The position numbers and the translations under genes are program-made. Source: Mesorhizobium sp. dw_380 (GTDB taxonomy: Bacteria; Pseudomonadota; Alphaproteobacteria; Rhizobiales; Rhizobiaceae). Taken from it: DNA of 56,504 nt. The notes beneath the pieces are model-generated. The model was given only the letters and a program-made list of their open reading frames with translations, did no database searches and was not told where the DNA came from. Numbering within the stretch: position 1 is the first letter of the stretch; each line of letters opens with the position of its first letter. The stretch spans positions 1 to 56,504 of the forward strand of contig NZ_JAFFIW010000038.1 of NCBI RefSeq assembly GCF_018588885.1, given 5' to 3'. Shown here piece by piece: positions 54,887 to 56,504 of the stretch.

Positions 54887-56504
54887 TCAGGCCCGCACTT
54901 TTTCAGCCTTCGGATCGTACATCGGCTTCAACGATGCTTCCGCCGCGAAGCGTTCGCCGGCGATTTCGATCTCGTAGGATGAAGCCAGCACATCGGCCTC
55001 GCTCTCGCCCCGGCATGGCACATAACCCAGCCCTACCGCGCCGCCGAGGTGATGGCCGTAATTGCCTGATGTGATCGGACCGACGATCTTGCCGTCGCGC
55101 AGGATCGCCTCGTTATGGAAGAGCAGGGGCTCTGGATCCTTAAGCCGGAACTGGACGAGCCGGCGTGACAGGCCGGCTTCCTTTTTGCGCAGCACGGCAT
55201 CGCGGCCGATGAAGTCGCCCTTGGCGGTCTTCACCGCGAAGCCGAGGCCGGCCTCCAGCACATTGTCCTCGTCGGTGATGTCGTGGCCGAAATGCCGGAA
55301 AGCCTTTTCGATGCGGCAGGAATCCAGCGTGTGCAGGCCGCAGAGTTTCAGGCCGACATCGGCACCGGCCTCGTCGATCGCTTCGAAAACGTGTGCTGCC
55401 TGGTCGGTCGAGACATAGAGTTCCCAGCCGAGCTCGCCGACATAGGTGACGCGGTGGGCGCGGGCCAGGCCCATGCCGATCTCGATCTCCTGGAATGTGC
55501 CGAACGGATTTTTCTCATTGGAGAAATCGTTCGGGCTGACCTTCTGGATCAGCTTTCGCGCATCCGGACCCATGAGACAGAGCACGCTTTCGGCCGCCGT
55601 TACGTCGGTGACGACAACGAACTGCCCGCCGACATGGCGGCGCAGCCAGGCGAGGTCACGCTGCAGCGTGGCGCCTGGGACGACGAGGAAGAACGCCGTC
55701 TCCGACAGGCGCGAGACCGTCAGGTCGCTCTCGATGCCGCCGCGTTGGTTGAGCATCTGGGTGTAGACGATCTTGCCCGGCGCGACGTCCATGTCGTTGG
55801 CGCAGAGCTTCTGGAGGAAGGCACAGGCGTCGCGGCCTTCGACACGGATCTTGCCGAACGAGGTCATGTCGAACAGGCCGACCTTGTTTCGGACCGCGAG
55901 GTGTTCCTCGCGCTGGTTGTCGAACCAGTTCTGCCGCTTCCAGGAATAGCGGTATTCGCGCTCCTGGCCCTCGCGTGCGAACCAGTTGGCGCGCTCCCAG
56001 CCGGCGACTTCGCCGAACACCGCGCCGCGCGCCTTCAGATGCTCATGCAGGGGCGAGCGGCGGACATTCCTCGAGGTCGCCATCTGCCGATAGGGGAAAT
56101 GGTCGGCATAGAGCAGGCCGAGCGTCTCGGAGACGCGCTCCTTGAGATAGCGTCGGTTCTTCTGGAATGGCTGGGCGCGGCGGATGTCGACCTCCCACAG
56201 GTCGAAGGGCGCTTCGCCGTCATTGATCCACTGCGCCAGCGCCATGCCGGCGCCGCCGGAGGAGACGATGCCGATCGAATTGTAGCCGGTCGCCATCCAG
56301 TAGCCGGACAGCTCCGGCGCCTCACCGAGATAGTAGCGGTCATCGGGCGTAAAACTCTCCGGACCGTTGAAGAAGGTGTGGATGCCGGCGGTCGCCAGCA
56401 TCGGCATGCGGTTGACGCCCATTTCGAGGATCGGCTCGAAATGCTCCATGTCCTCAGGCAGTTGGTCGAAGCAGAAATCCTCGCTTATGCCGTCCATGCC
56501 CCAC
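54887..56504 (-). CDS. dimethylglycine/sarcosine dehydrogenase-like flavoprotein with GcvT domain (N-terminus outside window)
   Basis: The last 538 or so residues of an FAD-linked demethylase of the dimethylglycine/sarcosine dehydrogenase type. The frame stays open to the right edge, so the N-terminal FAD-binding part is mostly outside. Inside the window are the end of the FAD domain (FFNGPESFTPDDRYYLGEAP and YWMATGYNSIGIVSSGGAGM) and a complete aminomethyltransferase (GcvT-like) folate-binding part from about GLFDMTSFGKIRVEGRDACA to the C-terminal YDPKAEKVRA. These enzymes oxidise an N-methyl group and transfer the one-carbon unit to tetrahydrofolate. It lies convergent to the betaine-type importer and would take over demethylation steps after uptake of betaines. 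Confidence 0.93.
   Translation of the reverse strand, partial: WGMDGISEDFCFDQLPEDMEHFEPILEMGVNRMPMLATAGIHTFFNGPESFTPDDRYYLGEAPELSGYWMATGYNSIGIVSSGGAGMALAQWINDGEAPFDLWEVDIRRAQPFQKNRRYLKERVSETLGLLYADHFPYRQMATSRNVRRSPLHEHLKARGAVFGEVAGWERANWFAREGQEREYRYSWKRQNWFDNQREEHLAVRNKVGLFDMTSFGKIRVEGRDACAFLQKLCANDMDVAPGKIVYTQMLNQRGGIESDLTVSRLSETAFFLVVPGATLQRDLAWLRRHVGGQFVVVTDVTAAESVLCLMGPDARKLIQKVSPNDFSNEKNPFGTFQEIEIGMGLARAHRVTYVGELGWELYVSTDQAAHVFEAIDEAGADVGLKLCGLHTLDSCRIEKAFRHFGHDITDEDNVLEAGLGFAVKTAKGDFIGRDAVLRKKEAGLSRRLVQFRLKDPEPLLFHNEAILRDGKIVGPITSGNYGHHLGGAVGLGYVPCRGESEADVLASSYEIEIAGERFAAEASLKPMYDPKAEKVRA

Noticed and set aside
1..56504. CRISPR arrays, tRNA/rRNA genes, nod boxes, tts boxes
   Set aside because: Looked for on both strands by eye; nothing convincing was found.

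Overview
The window looks like an accessory (symbiosis-island or symbiotic-plasmid) segment of an alphaproteobacterial rhizobium, probably Mesorhizobium- or Sinorhizobium-like. The reasons are dense decayed IS elements (IS66, IS5-like, IS256, IS3, IS91 and IS630 types), several metabolic gene sets split by those remnants, solute-binding proteins with twin-arginine leaders, and at least one textbook NifA/sigma-54 promoter. The genus is inferred; no rRNA, tRNA, nod or nif gene is present to fix it.

Left part (1-24 kb): a broken-up specialised-metabolism region. On the plus strand are the end of an ATP-grasp ligase, a class III aminotransferase, a wrecked ThDP enzyme and a short-chain dehydrogenase (SDR). 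After IS debris come, on the minus strand, an alpha-oxoamine synthase, an Fe(II)/2-oxoglutarate oxygenase translationally coupled to an EctB-like aminotransferase, and a radical SAM protein. The radical SAM gene lies behind a perfect -24/-12 promoter with a NifA site 105 bp upstream. Next are a LuxR-type regulator without a LuxI partner, a divergent ABC exporter, an SDR, an intact ATP-grasp ligase and a set of SDR plus 2-oxoacid dehydrogenase E1-beta and E1-alpha, the last with a second near-consensus sigma-54 promoter. Amino-acid-modifying enzymes, a ligase, a regulator and an exporter suggest a small amino-acid-derived product made in nitrogen-fixing cells. That product is inference.

Middle part (24-39 kb): IS3 and IS91 wreckage, a tiny membrane ORF, a third (dead) ATP-grasp fragment, then a protein with all metal ligands and the catalytic Asp of DddP (DMSP lyase, M24 fold). 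Next come a complete five-gene dipeptide/oligopeptide-type ABC importer and a CocE/NonD-type hydrolase.

Right-middle (39-45 kb): a tightly packed minus-strand operon for a 2-oxoacid dehydrogenase-like system: E1-alpha, E1-beta, a free-standing lipoyl protein, an SDR, an E2 acyltransferase and a second SDR. The E2's own lipoyl domain has lost the lipoylated lysine (Ser at that place), it has no visible E1/E3-binding domain, and the lysine is present in the separate lipoyl protein. No E3 gene is seen. This split E2 is the most unusual molecular feature of the window.

Right part (45-56.5 kb): an isochorismatase-family pseudogene, an IS630-type element bounded by TA, then a cleaner stretch for quaternary amine use. 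It holds an MttB-family methyltransferase, an orphan peptide-type binding protein, a glycine-betaine/proline-type ABC importer (permease, binding protein, ATPase, with a strong hairpin between the last two) and, convergently, a dimethylglycine/sarcosine dehydrogenase-like flavoprotein that runs off the window.

All assignments come from reading motifs and remembered family sequences; no database search was run.
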